Source: Prorocentrum cordatum (Eukaryota; Sar; Dinophyceae; Prorocentrales; Prorocentraceae). From it: a stretch of DNA of 35,000 nucleotides. Shown in pieces: positions 20,491 to 27,420 of the stretch. The translations under genes and the position numbers were made by a program. Under the pieces are notes generated by a model. It made no database searches, had not been told where the DNA came from, and saw only the letters and a program-made list of their open reading frames with translations. Location: contig CAUYUJ010014186.1 of NCBI GenBank assembly GCA_963575745.1, forward strand, positions 1-35,000, in the 5' to 3' direction. Every line of letters begins with the position of its first letter. Within the stretch, counting starts at the first letter, position 1.

Positions 20491-20589
20491 AGCGAGTGAA
20501 TCGCTTGTCTGAGCGAGTGAATCGCTTGTCTGAGCGAGTGTATCGCTAGTCTGAGCGAGTGAATCGCTTGTCTGAGCGAGTGTATCGCT
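20491..20589. repeat. palindrome cluster 3, upstream of gene b
   Basis: Five tandem 21-bp units at 20491, 20512, 20533, 20554 and 20575; the cores alternate GAGTGAATC and GAGTGTATC, separated by TGTCTG or AGTCTG. The nearest copy is 111 bp before the chosen start. Confidence 0.95.
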
Positions 20590-20684
20590 AACCTCAGCAA
20601 GCGAAACAAGGTCTCAGCGATCCTCGCTCTCTCGCCCCCCCCGCCCCCATCCAAACAGAAAAGCGCAAACCACGGATGGCGACG

Positions 20685-20876
20685 TCACGTTGGACCACCG
20701 TTGGACCACCCACGTTGGACCCCCGTTGGACCACCGTTGGACCACGGTGGTCCAACGCGTTGGACCCCTGTTGGACCACCGTTGGACCACCGTTGGACCA
20801 CCGTTGGACCACGTTGGACCACCTTCTGTTGGACCACCCACGTTGGACCACCGTTGGACCACCGTTGGACCACCAA
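20685..20876. repeat. 11-bp GTTGGACCACC tandem repeat inside the transposon
   Basis: About 17 units of GTTGGACCACC with occasional CACGTT or CCC variants. One unit is inverted: 20736-20745 and 20747-20756 form a perfect 10-bp hairpin with a one-base loop, immediately followed by a second palindrome (20749-20766). Open frames here are shadows. Confidence 0.95.
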
Positions 20877-21147
20877 TCGCCGTAGGGCTTGGAGGGTGGG
20901 TGGGCATGCGGTATCCGAAACCACACCAGAAACGAGCGTCAAAATTGTAACGAATATTGACGCTCCCTCTCGGGCCTTGTCCTTTTCTCTCTGATCTGTC
21001 CTTCTCGGTTTTTCTCCTCCTTCTCCTCCTCCTACTCTTCTTCATCCTCATCCTCTCTCAACCCTCCTCTTTACTTTCTCCTCCCCCCCCCTCCTCCTCT
21101 CCCCTCTCATCTTGGCGGGTCGCGCATGGGCGGGCTGAAGAGGAGCC
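20877..21147. other. spacer with pyrimidine-rich tract
   Basis: No gene. It contains a TCTCC/TCCTCC-rich tract at about 20985-21115 and otherwise nothing identified. Confidence 0.5.
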
Positions 21148-21201
21148 AGCGATTCGATCGCTCAAATGGGGTTTCGAGGAAGAGCCAGCGATTCGATCGC
21201 T
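21148..21201. repeat. palindrome cluster 4, downstream of gene c
   Basis: AGCGATTCGATCGCT at 21148 and 21187, within a direct repeat (GAGCCAGCGATTCG...). About 97 bp past gene c's stop. Confidence 0.95.
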
Positions 21202-21297
21202 CAAGTTGGGTCACGAGGGCGCTATTATTTGTTCAAAGAATCGGCGGGCTCCCGAGACAGGCCGAGCGCAGGGCAGCAGGCCGCGTCTTGGAGTGGC

Positions 21298-21843
21298 TCA
21301 GCCCACGTGGCGCATGCAGATGCTCTCGAGCGTCTTCTTGGCGCCCGAGATCGCAGCAGCGCTGTCCTCGAACGCCTTCGCTGCGCTGCGTGCGATGGTC
21401 GCGGCGTGCTCCGTCGCAGTCAGAGACCTGTCAAGGCAATCCATGACCTGCTGCAGCTCGCCCTTGCGCACCGTGATGTCCCGCGTCACCACTGTCTTCG
21501 ACTTGTACTGGCCGACTGGTCCTGAAGACCGCTGTTGAACGGCCCGCCCTGGCTGCGGTTCCACGGATGGCGCGGGGCGCTTCTTGCTCTTCTGCGTGCC
21601 CAGCTCGTAGACAATGAACGCGTCATTGTCTGCCTCCTGCAACGCCGCCTCCCACTCGAGGGCGTTGTCCTCGTTGTGGTAGGTAGAACACCACAAGTGG
21701 TTCGCCACCTTTTCCTTCACGATGTCCCTGTCAGGGTCCGAGAAGATGCACGAGCCAGCTTTCTTGCAATCGCCGCGAGGGCAAAAGCCGCGCCACAGCC
21801 ATTCACTCCCGCTGGAACTCGCGGCCTCCGACGGCCCATCCAT
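21298..21843 (-). CDS. accessory protein c, small Cys/His-rich protein
   Basis: 181 residues from the ATG at 21843 (MDGPSEAA); an upstream in-frame start (22011) would translate the palindrome region and is rejected. A Cys/His-rich N-terminal part reads CPRGDCKKAGSC (about residues 21-32), then HLWCSTYH (about 48-55), a possible zinc site of unknown type. The middle is charged, with a KSKKRP basic patch; the C-terminal 60 residues form a heptad-like Ala/Leu/Ile helix (from about GELQQVMDCLDR), probably a coiled coil. No family recognised. Unlike the other genes, there is no A-run after the stop. Confidence 0.55.
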   Translation of the reverse strand: MDGPSEAASSSGSEWLWRGFCPRGDCKKAGSCIFSDPDRDIVKEKVANHLWCSTYHNEDNALEWEAALQEADNDAFIVYELGTQKSKKRPAPSVEPQPGRAVQQRSSGPVGQYKSKTVVTRDITVRKGELQQVMDCLDRSLTATEHAATIARSAAKAFEDSAAAISGAKKTLESICMRHVG

Positions 21844-21902
21844 CGCTGCCCGCCGAGCGCGCCTTGGCCCTTGGCCGCTGAGAAAGAAAACCGTTCTAAA
21901 CA

Positions 21903-21914
21903 GATTGAGCCCAG
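21903..21914 (-). promoter_or_regulatory. weak spliced-leader-like motif upstream of gene c
   Basis: TCTGGGCTCAAT on the gene's strand, about 60 bp before the start. It shares GGCTCAA with the DinoSL end; the similarity is short. Confidence 0.3.
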
Positions 21915-21952
21915 ACGAATGCAGATGACTACTCGCGCGGCCCGCCCCATGG

Positions 21953-21968
21953 AGCGAATGCAATCGCT
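21953..21968. repeat. single imperfect palindrome upstream of gene c
   Basis: AGCGAATGCAATCGCT, one base longer than the consensus, 110 bp before gene c's ATG, the position where the other genes carry a perfect copy. Confidence 0.7.
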
Positions 21969-22079
21969 GAGAGGAAATGCAACGGGCAGGGGTGCAAGGA
22001 TGCCGACGCATCGAATGGGGGCTGAGCGAGGAGGTCGAGCAAGCCGAGGCGACCGAAGGGGGGAGAGAACGGCCCGCCG

Positions 22080-22372
22080 CATCTGGGGCACTTCTTTGCG
22101 CCAGTAACTTCCCACGAGGGGCTCGCCAAATCTGGGGGCCTTCATTGCGTCAATAACATCCCACGAAGGGACCGCCAAATCTGGGACCCATTTTTGGCGT
22201 CAGTAAATTCCTAAAGGGCCCGCCCAAAAACTGAGACCAGAGATTTTGGCCTGGGTCGCTGCGGAGATTTTGACCTACGAACGGCGCCCGTGGCGTGGAT
22301 CGCCGCGGAGATTTTGGCCTGGATCGCGGCGGAGGGCGGCGTGGGGATTTTGGCCTGGATCGCGACGAAGAG
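22080..22372. repeat. two small tandem repeats between genes c and d
   Basis: Three roughly 49-bp units starting near 22082, 22131 and 22180 (CTGGG...GCGTCAGTAA...CGCCAAA), then about four copies of a GGAGATTTTGGCCTGGATCGC-type unit, some diverged (about 22240-22370). Confidence 0.75.
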
Positions 22373-22403
22373 AGGAGAGATAGACGAGAGAGGTGACCTG
22401 CAT

Positions 22404-22445
22404 AGCGATTCAATCGCTTGTGAACTGCATAGCGAGTCAATCGCT
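22404..22445. repeat. palindrome cluster 5, directly after gene d
   Basis: AGCGATTCAATCGCT at 22404 and AGCGAGTCAATCGCT at 22431. A T10 run (22447-22456) sits between the palindrome and the stop codon, so on the gene's strand the stop is followed by one base, ten A and then the palindrome. Confidence 0.95.
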
Positions 22446-22457
22446 GTTTTTTTTTTC

Positions 22458-23196
22458 TCAAATGTCCTCGAGGTCATGAGGGTCCCAGGCGGCCTGCGCC
22501 CGCGGCGCCCGCGTGCCTTCGGGGGCGCTGCCCTTGCTGCCCTTGCCGTCCTTGCCGCCCTTGCTGCGCTCGGAGAAGGCGCCGCCCTTGCTCTGCTCCT
22601 GGCCTTTGCCGCTCCTGGAAGAGGCGCCCTGGCCGCCGCCCATGCCCTTGTAGTCCGAAGGCCGCTTCGGCACGTGGCCTGCTTGCCAGCCCCAGCCGCC
22701 GTAGCCGTACTTCTCCTCGAAGAACTCCCTGGACGTGCCACCGCGTTTCTTCCGACGCCGCTCGCCTTCTGACCATCTGTTGCCGCGCCACATCGTCGGC
22801 CCCCCCCTCGCTTGGAGGAGGCGGGCCGCGCATGGCCCATGGCACGGCGAACTGCTTTGCCATGTCCTCCTCGTCCTTGAGAGCCTGCGGGGTGTTCCAC
22901 AGGAAGGTCATCCTCGCTTGCTTGCGCCTCGGGTTCTCCGCGTCGCCGTCGCTGTCGGGCTCGCCCTTGCCGCTGGCGCGCCACCCGCCCTTGCAGCCTT
23001 TGCCCTTGTCGGCGGCGCTCCGCCCCTCGGACTCTGAGTCTGAGATGGGACTCATGCGGGGCTCTGAGTTTGAGGTTGGATTCATGCGCGATTCGTTGCC
23101 AGCGCCCCCGCTCTCCTGGGCCCCATCCTGGAACTGCGCAAAGGGGTCGCCCAAAGACAGCAACGATTGCAGTGACCTCTCCGCGTCGTCGGCCAT
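22458..23196 (-). pseudogene. accessory protein d, one frameshift in a G-run
   Basis: Start chosen at 23196 (MADDAERS), right after the spliced-leader relic; longer open frames (from 23412) would translate the palindromes. The upstream frame carries a Ser/Asp/Glu-rich region, SDSESEGRSAADKGKGCKGG, and TFLWNTPQALKDEEDMAKQF. Then the convincing sequence moves to another frame (MWRGNRWSEGERRRKKRGG, EFFEEKYGYGGWGWQAG, a Gly/Ser/Lys-rich tail, stop at 22458). The change falls at a run of eight G on the gene's strand (22800-22807); seven G would give a single 245-residue reading. It is either a real inactivating change or a homopolymer error. Family unknown; the RGG/Gly-rich basic tail suggests nucleic-acid binding. 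Confidence 0.55.
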
Positions 23197-23220
23197 TGTC
23201 GCTGGCGCGGCCGCCGAGGC

Positions 23221-23254
23221 CTTGAGCCGAGGCCTTGAGCCGAAATGGCAATGC
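23221..23254 (-). promoter_or_regulatory. tandem relict dinoflagellate spliced leader upstream of gene d
   Basis: On the gene's strand the sequence reads TTGCCATTTCGGCTCAAG and then, a few bases on, CTCGGCTCAAG, about 25 bp before the ATG. The known 22-nt DinoSL ends in TAGCCATTTTGGCTCAAG, so the first copy differs at only two of these 18 positions and the second repeats its end. Relict leaders in tandem are the mark of an mRNA that was copied back into the genome and trans-spliced again. Confidence 0.7.
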
Positions 23255-23286
23255 GAAGGCGCGGTCGCAGGGGCGCTCCGCGAGCA

Positions 23287-23367
23287 AGCGAATGCATCGC
23301 TGACACAGGGTTGAGGTGAAGGGAGCGCTGCTTCGATGGGAGGTCGGAGGAAAGCGAATGCATCGCT
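23287..23367. repeat. palindrome cluster 6, upstream of gene d
   Basis: AGCGAATGCATCGCT at 23287 and 23353, each followed by TGACRCAGGGTTG: a 66-bp direct repeat. The nearer copy is 91 bp before gene d's ATG. Confidence 0.95.
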
Positions 23368-23409
23368 GACGCAGGGTTGGGGGTTGGCTTGAGGGGTCGA
23401 GGCCTCATC

Positions 23410-23535
23410 CATAACTCTCCCCTCTCACCCTCCTCTCTTCCCTCTCCCCTCTCACCCCTCTCACCCCTCTCACCCCTCCTACCCCTCTCCAAGTCAGCGG
23501 TCCATCACTCTCCCCTCTCACCCCTCTCACCCTGT
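23410..23535. repeat. CCCCTCTCA pyrimidine tandem repeat
   Basis: Repeats of CCCCTCTCACCC and CCTCTCCCC in the e/d spacer; low complexity. Confidence 0.85.
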
Positions 23536-23544
23536 CTATCCCCA

Positions 23545-23575
23545 AGCGAATGAATCGCTTAGCGAGTGGATCGCT
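23545..23575. repeat. palindrome cluster 7, downstream of gene e
   Basis: AGCGAATGAATCGCT at 23545 and AGCGAGTGGATCGCT at 23561, one base apart, then a T8 run (23577-23584): A8 on the gene's strand, about 290 bp past gene e's stop. Confidence 0.95.
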
Positions 23576-23866
23576 GTTTTTTTTGTCATCGCAGGCAACG
23601 GTAAGGCACGCCCTCACAAGAGTAAAAGTGAGCGGCAGGGTTCCCTGGGGCGCTCGCGCGGCTTACCCAAACGCTAGGATGCGCTCTCCAGGGCCCCATA
23701 TACAGAAGCGCGGTAGCGAAATGCATTGGACGCTCTGTCCGAAACACCGTAGCATGACTATGAGCGTGCGGCGTGTGGCACGGCTCAGGCCGAAATACAT
23801 CTGGCAAAGTGCGTGGCGGACCCAGCGCGGCCGAGAGCGCCTCAGGAAACCTACGCACATTATGAG

Positions 23867-25318
23867 CTACTTACCCAGCAGCTTTGAAATCCTGAGCCGC
23901 TCTTTGCAACTCGAGCACCCCTTTTTGGCGTAACGACACTTCGAACACCCGAGCTTCTTGATGGGCTTGAACAGGGGTGACGCGGTGACGCCCTTCCCGT
24001 GGCCTTCGCCCGTCGTCTTAGCCCCAGCCTTCGTCGCCTTTGCTTTCGCCTTCCCCTTTGCCTTCCCCTTTGCCTTCGGCTTCGGGCCCTCCCCCTTCTC
24101 CTTGGCCACGAGTCCGTGCAGGATGTCCTCGGTGACCGAGGCGACGTCCTCCTTCTTGGGGGGAGTCACGTTCTTTTTGGCGACGCTGGCTGCTGCAGGC
24201 GTCCCTGGCGACGGTGGCGTTGGCGCTGCTGGCGACGGTGCCCCTTCTGAGGCGGAAGATGGAAGAGAACTCGGGGCAGCGTCCTCCACGGCTGCGAACG
24301 CCGAGGCCGCGGCACGTTTCGCGCCGCCTCCCAGGATCTTGAGGTTCAAAGGGCCCGTCTGAGCGCCGACGTCCGCCCGCCGCAAGATATCGAACATGAG
24401 CTGCATCATCTGCAAAACGTCGGGCTGCGACGCCGAGGCGCTCATCATCTGCGCCCCCGTGGCCTGCTGCTTTGTGTTGCGGCATGGGTACGTAGCCTGG
24501 ACGGAGCGAATCGCGGCTTCTGGCGCGGGGCATGCAGCTGGCAACTCGTCGCCATACACTTGCTTGAAGAAGCCAGGGTGGTCCTCGCAGAACGTCGAGG
24601 GGGACGTAGGCAGCTCGGTCAGCCGAACGGGGGGCGCAGGAAGCCTCGAAACCTTCGTGGGTGAAATTGCGGCCAGGGGAAACTGCCTCCTCCTCCTCCT
24701 CCCCCTCCTCCTCCTCCTCCCCCACCCTCCCTTCTCCCAGGTCCCCCTCCCCTCGACGAGGGCCGCAATTTCAGCTGCAGCCTGGCGCTTGAACACGCGC
24801 TTGGTCTGCTGGAGGTACGAGTACTTTGCAGCCCACGCCAAATTCTTCGCGGTCCCGGCTCCGTCCACGGCCATGCGCCACATCGCCGTCAACATCTGAT
24901 ACGTGCCTTCGGTCGGGTTGCAAAGACCTAAGCTAATCGCAACATCAACCAGCACGTTGAGCTTCGCTTCCTCGGGCACGTCGGTCCGCGCCAACTGGTG
25001 CCACGAGCCCGCTGTCAGGTACCCGAGGATGCACTCATAATCCTGCTGAGCCATTCGCAAACCCACGGCGCTGCCAGAAGCCACGATGCTGCCGAGCTTC
25101 TCCAACAGCCTCCCCTTGGAAACCTCGGACCAGGGTTGCGCTGCGACGAGAGACGAGAGGGTTGTCACCTGCGTGGGCTGCAGCCTCGCGCTCCCGAAAG
25201 CCTGCACGAGCATCCTTTCCTGCGCGGCCGCCACCGTATCGAAACAGGGCTGCCCTTGCACTGCCTCGAGCAATCGCCCGACGGCCTCGACTTGGTCGCG
25301 CAAGCGCTGGGCAGCCAT
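23867..25318 (-). CDS. accessory protein e with C-terminal Cys-rich knuckle
   Basis: First gene read from the right end. Start at 25318 (MAAQRLRDQ), preferred to 25342. The unspliced frame has 483 residues, 458 if the 75-nt insert (24683-24757) is an intron. The N-terminal half is helical and Ala/Leu-rich, possibly a dimerisation domain; MMQLMFDILRRAD follows in the middle, then a Pro/Ala/Ser linker. A Lys/Ala/Gly basic stretch (KGKAKGKAKAKATKAG) precedes the end, which reads GCSKCRYAKKGCSSCKERL: C-x2-C-x6-C-x2-C, a compact zinc-binding signature of a kind that seems to recur at the ends of dinoflagellate proteins. A DNA-binding accessory protein, comparable in role to TnpA of CACTA elements, is a possibility only. 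Confidence 0.65.
   Translation of the reverse strand: MAAQRLRDQVEAVGRLLEAVQGQPCFDTVAAAQERMLVQAFGSARLQPTQVTTLSSLVAAQPWSEVSKGRLLEKLGSIVASGSAVGLRMAQQDYECILGYLTAGSWHQLARTDVPEEAKLNVLVDVAISLGLCNPTEGTYQMLTAMWRMAVDGAGTAKNLAWAAKYSYLQQTKRVFKRQAAAEIAALVEGRGTWEKGGWGRRRRRGRRRRRQFPLAAISPTKVSRLPAPPVRLTELPTSPSTFCEDHPGFFKQVYGDELPAACPAPEAAIRSVQATYPCRNTKQQATGAQMMSASASQPDVLQMMQLMFDILRRADVGAQTGPLNLKILGGGAKRAAASAFAAVEDAAPSSLPSSASEGAPSPAAPTPPSPGTPAAASVAKKNVTPPKKEDVASVTEDILHGLVAKEKGEGPKPKAKGKAKGKAKAKATKAGAKTTGEGHGKGVTASPLFKPIKKLGCSKCRYAKKGCSSCKERLRISKLLGK
24662..24773 (-). other. putative 75-nt intron (24683-24757) between 13-bp inverted repeats
   Basis: On the gene's strand the insert starts GTCGAG and ends GGCAG, at codon boundaries, and encodes only Gly/Arg from an AGG tract. 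Exon bases on either side are exact inverted repeats: TGAAATTGCGGCC at 24662-24674 and its complement at 24761-24773. Removal leaves EIAALFPLAAISP. The length nearly equals the 76-nt intron of gene a. It could instead be a microsatellite expansion. Confidence 0.4.
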
Positions 25319-25419
25319 GGCTATGCGGCCCCACCCACCCAAAAAAAAACGCGCGGGCTTGCGTATGCAAACGGCTTCGAATGATGGCGCAGTGGGGGCG
25401 GCATGGGCAGGGGCCTCAC

Positions 25420-25614
25420 AGCGAATTCATCGCTTATAGCGAATTGATCGCTCAGATAATTGCACAGCGAATTGATCGCTCAGAGAACCACATAGCGAAT
25501 TCATCGCTTATAGCAATTGATCGCTCAGATAATTGCACAGCGAATTGATCGCTCAGAGAACCACATAGCGAATTTATCGCTCATACCCAGGAATGCGTTA
25601 GCGAATGCATCGCT
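25420..25614. repeat. palindrome cluster 8, between gene e and the right end
   Basis: Copies at 25420, 25438, 25466, 25494, 25512 (one G missing), 25539, 25567 and 25600; cores GAATTCATC, GAATTGATC, GAATTTATC and GAATGCATC. A 74-bp block (25420-25493) is repeated as 25494-25566, and the deletion inside the second block removes a base of a palindrome. The nearest copy is 102 bp before gene e's ATG. Confidence 0.95.
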
Positions 25615-25689
25615 GTCCTCCTCCTTCCCCCCTCCTTTCTTCTCGCCGTCCTACTGGCTCACTACCGAACCACAGGGGGGGAGGGGAGG

Positions 25690-25866
25690 GGAGGGGCATG
25701 GAAATTGAAGAAGTTATGAAAGTTATGAAAGTTATAAGATGGTTATATGTCGATTATAAATTGTTGGGTAAGTATGGTTAGGGACACCGTGTAAGTATAG
25801 TTGCGGCTTCGGTAAGTACATTTGCATCTGAGACAGCTACATCTATAAGTGTGATAAGGCACTCTA
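25690..25866. repeat. right subterminal region
   Basis: AT-rich compared with the flanks, with GTTATGAAA/GTTATAAG repeated three times (25713-25740) and TAAGTATGG, TAAGTATAG and TAAGTACAT at 25769, 25792 and 25813. It parallels the left subterminal region in composition, but the words differ. Confidence 0.55.
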
Positions 25867-25894
25867 CTTTGCTAAACCGAAGTCGCTACGCCAG
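25867..25894 (-). repeat. right terminal inverted repeat
   Basis: Reverse complement reads CTGGCGTAGCGACTT then CGGTTTAGCAAAG. The next two bases on the + strand (TG) extend the inward reading to CACTGG. Confidence 0.9.
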
Positions 25895-25896
25895 TG

Positions 25897-26065
25897 GGGT
25901 CCGGGACCGGGAGGGTCGGAGACTGGGGGGGGATCCGGGGCCGGAGGGGGTCCAGGACCAGGGGGGTCCGGGTTGGAGGGGGTCCGGGACCGGGGGGGCC
26001 GCGGACCGGGGGGGTCCGGGACCAGGGGGGGGTCCGGGACCGGGGAGGGGTCCGGGACGGGAGAG
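25897..26065. repeat. GGTCCGGGACCGGGG satellite, right part
   Basis: Same units and orientation as 14884-15564; the satellite resumes directly at the transposon end. Confidence 0.95.
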
Positions 26066-26400
26066 GTTCTCCTCCTCCGCTTGTCCTTGGTCCTTCGTCT
26101 GCCTTGGAGTTGGGGGTTTTACCCGAGTAAGCGATTAAGGACCCCCCCCCCCTCTCCGGCGAAAGGATAACGCACCCGGCACCCGGAAGCGTTATCCTGG
26201 CACCAGGAAGGGGCACCCAGTACACTAGGAGGGGGTACACCAGATTCTTATTCTCATTACAATTCTAATTGGGATGCCACCCGAGGCGGGGCGCTGGAAT
26301 TATTTACGTAGCACCCCGCAATTGCGGATAAGAGTGAGGGGGCGGGCGCGGGCGACGCGGGCGTCGTCGAGCCGGCGGACCTCGTGGCCCCCTCCTTCCT
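26066..26400. other. non-coding stretch with a 10-bp hairpin and GGCACC words
   Basis: Hairpin AGGATAACGC (26164-26173) and GCGTTATCCT (26189-26198) with a 15-nt loop. GGCACCCGG, GGCACCAGG, GGCACCCAG and GTACACCAG follow. Around 26270-26340 the reverse complement resembles 29281-29330 (CCCCCTCACTCT...TTGCG...GGTGCTA). Confidence 0.6.
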
Positions 26401-26404
26401 TGTC

Positions 26405-26760
26405 GATGGCGCTCTCCTCCACCTCCTCCTCCTCCTCCTCCTCCTTCTCCTCCTCTTCCTCCTCCTTTTCCTCCTCCTCTTCCTCGTCCTCATCGTCATA
26501 GTCACCCTCCTCCTCCACCTCGTCCTCCCCCTCCTCTTTTTCCTCGTCCTGCCTCTCCCCCCCTCGTCTTTTTATCGTGGTCCTCCCATTGTCGTCCTCC
26601 CCCTCATCGGCCTCCATCATCGTCCTCCCATTGTCGTCCATCATCATCATCCTCCCCATCCTCCCCCTCCTCGTCCTCCTCCTCCCCCTCCTCCCCCTCC
26701 TCCCCCTCGTCCTCCTGCTCCTCCTCCTTTTCTTTCTCCACGTTCTCCTTACATCCTCTC
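26405..26760. repeat. long (TCC)n/(TCN) pyrimidine microsatellite
   Basis: About 350 bp of TCC with TTCC, CATC and GTCC interruptions. It yields poly-Leu, poly-Ser and poly-Pro open frames and, in reverse, poly-Glu/Arg; none is a gene. Confidence 0.95.
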
Positions 26761-27004
26761 TTCTTCCACGTTCTCCTCGTCCCCTGTTTACTCATCCTGC
26801 CTCCCCCTCCTTTCCCAAGATAACTGCAACGCAATCCTTTTTTCCACTTTATGCTCCCCGCCTTCTCTGATCAAGGCAACTCGCCATGGCAAAGTTGCTG
26901 GACGGGCTGGCGTGGATGTGCGGGGCGTGAAGAGGTCCTTGCGGGCTCAGACGGCATGCAAGAATCCGCCGCCGCGCTTGTGCGGCATTGGTTTGTTCAG
27001 TGAA
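26761..27004. other. no gene recognised
   Basis: Short unique-looking stretch between the pyrimidine tract and the repeat modules; nothing identified. Confidence 0.4.
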
Positions 27005-27420
27005 CGTGGTTTAGGTCGCGGGTGGGTCGCGGGCTCTCCACCTCCACCTGGAAGGAATGCAAAAGCAGCCCGCCGCAAGCGCCAAAAAAAATGGTTCGTA
27101 CACGGAACGAGGTTTGGGTCGCGGGTGGGCCGCGGGTTCTCCACAGGGAACGAATGCAAAGGATGCCCGCCGCAGGCGCCGAAACTGTGGTTTGTACCCT
27201 GAACGTGGTCGCGGGTGGGCCGCGGGCTCTCCACCTGAAACGAATGCGAAATATGCCCGCCGCAGGCGCCGAAAAATGTGGTCTGCACCCTGAACGTGGT
27301 TTGGGTCGCGGGTTGGTCGCGAGTTGGTCACGGGATGTGTCGCGGGCTCTCCACTTGGAAGGAATGCAAAAAAGACCGCCGAAAGCGCCGAAAAATGTGG
27401 TTTGTACCTTGAACGTGGTT
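27005..27420. repeat. about 80-130-bp tandem repeat, four units
   Basis: Each unit contains CGCGGGCTCTCCAC, a GGAANGAATGCAAA segment, CCCGCCGCAGGCGCCGAAA, then TGTACC.TGAACGTGGT. Related single units recur at 27875-28015. The + strand and reverse open frames translate the unit repeatedly and are not genes. Confidence 0.85.

Larger units (their letters stand above)
15567..25894 (-). mobile_element. 10.3-kb DNA transposon with terminal inverted repeats, CACTA/EnSpm-like (inferred)
   Basis: The element splits a GGTCCGGGACC satellite and ends in inverted repeats (15567-15594 and 25867-25894) that agree at 24 of 28 positions, the outer 15 exactly (CTGGCGTAGCGACTT). A TG lies outside each end and may be a 2-bp target duplication. 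If the right end is extended to 25896 it reads CACTGG inward, which recalls CACT(A/G) termini; the left end reads TGCTGG. AT-rich, repeat-bearing subterminal regions follow at both ends. Five minus-strand genes lie inside: a DDE-type transposase candidate (a), three proteins with Cys-rich motifs (b, c, e) and one low-complexity protein (d). Each is bracketed by 15-bp palindromes. CACTA membership rests on termini, subterminal repeats and the transposase motifs; it is not proven. Confidence 0.8.

Noticed and set aside
20613-21051. open frames through the GTTGGACCACC array
   Set aside because: Periodic by-products of an 11-bp repeat on both strands.
25315-25345. spliced-leader-like CCGCATAGCCATGGCTGCCCAG (as parts) at the start of gene e
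   Set aside because: It overlaps the start codon, lacks GGCTCAAG, and needs gaps to align; probably chance.
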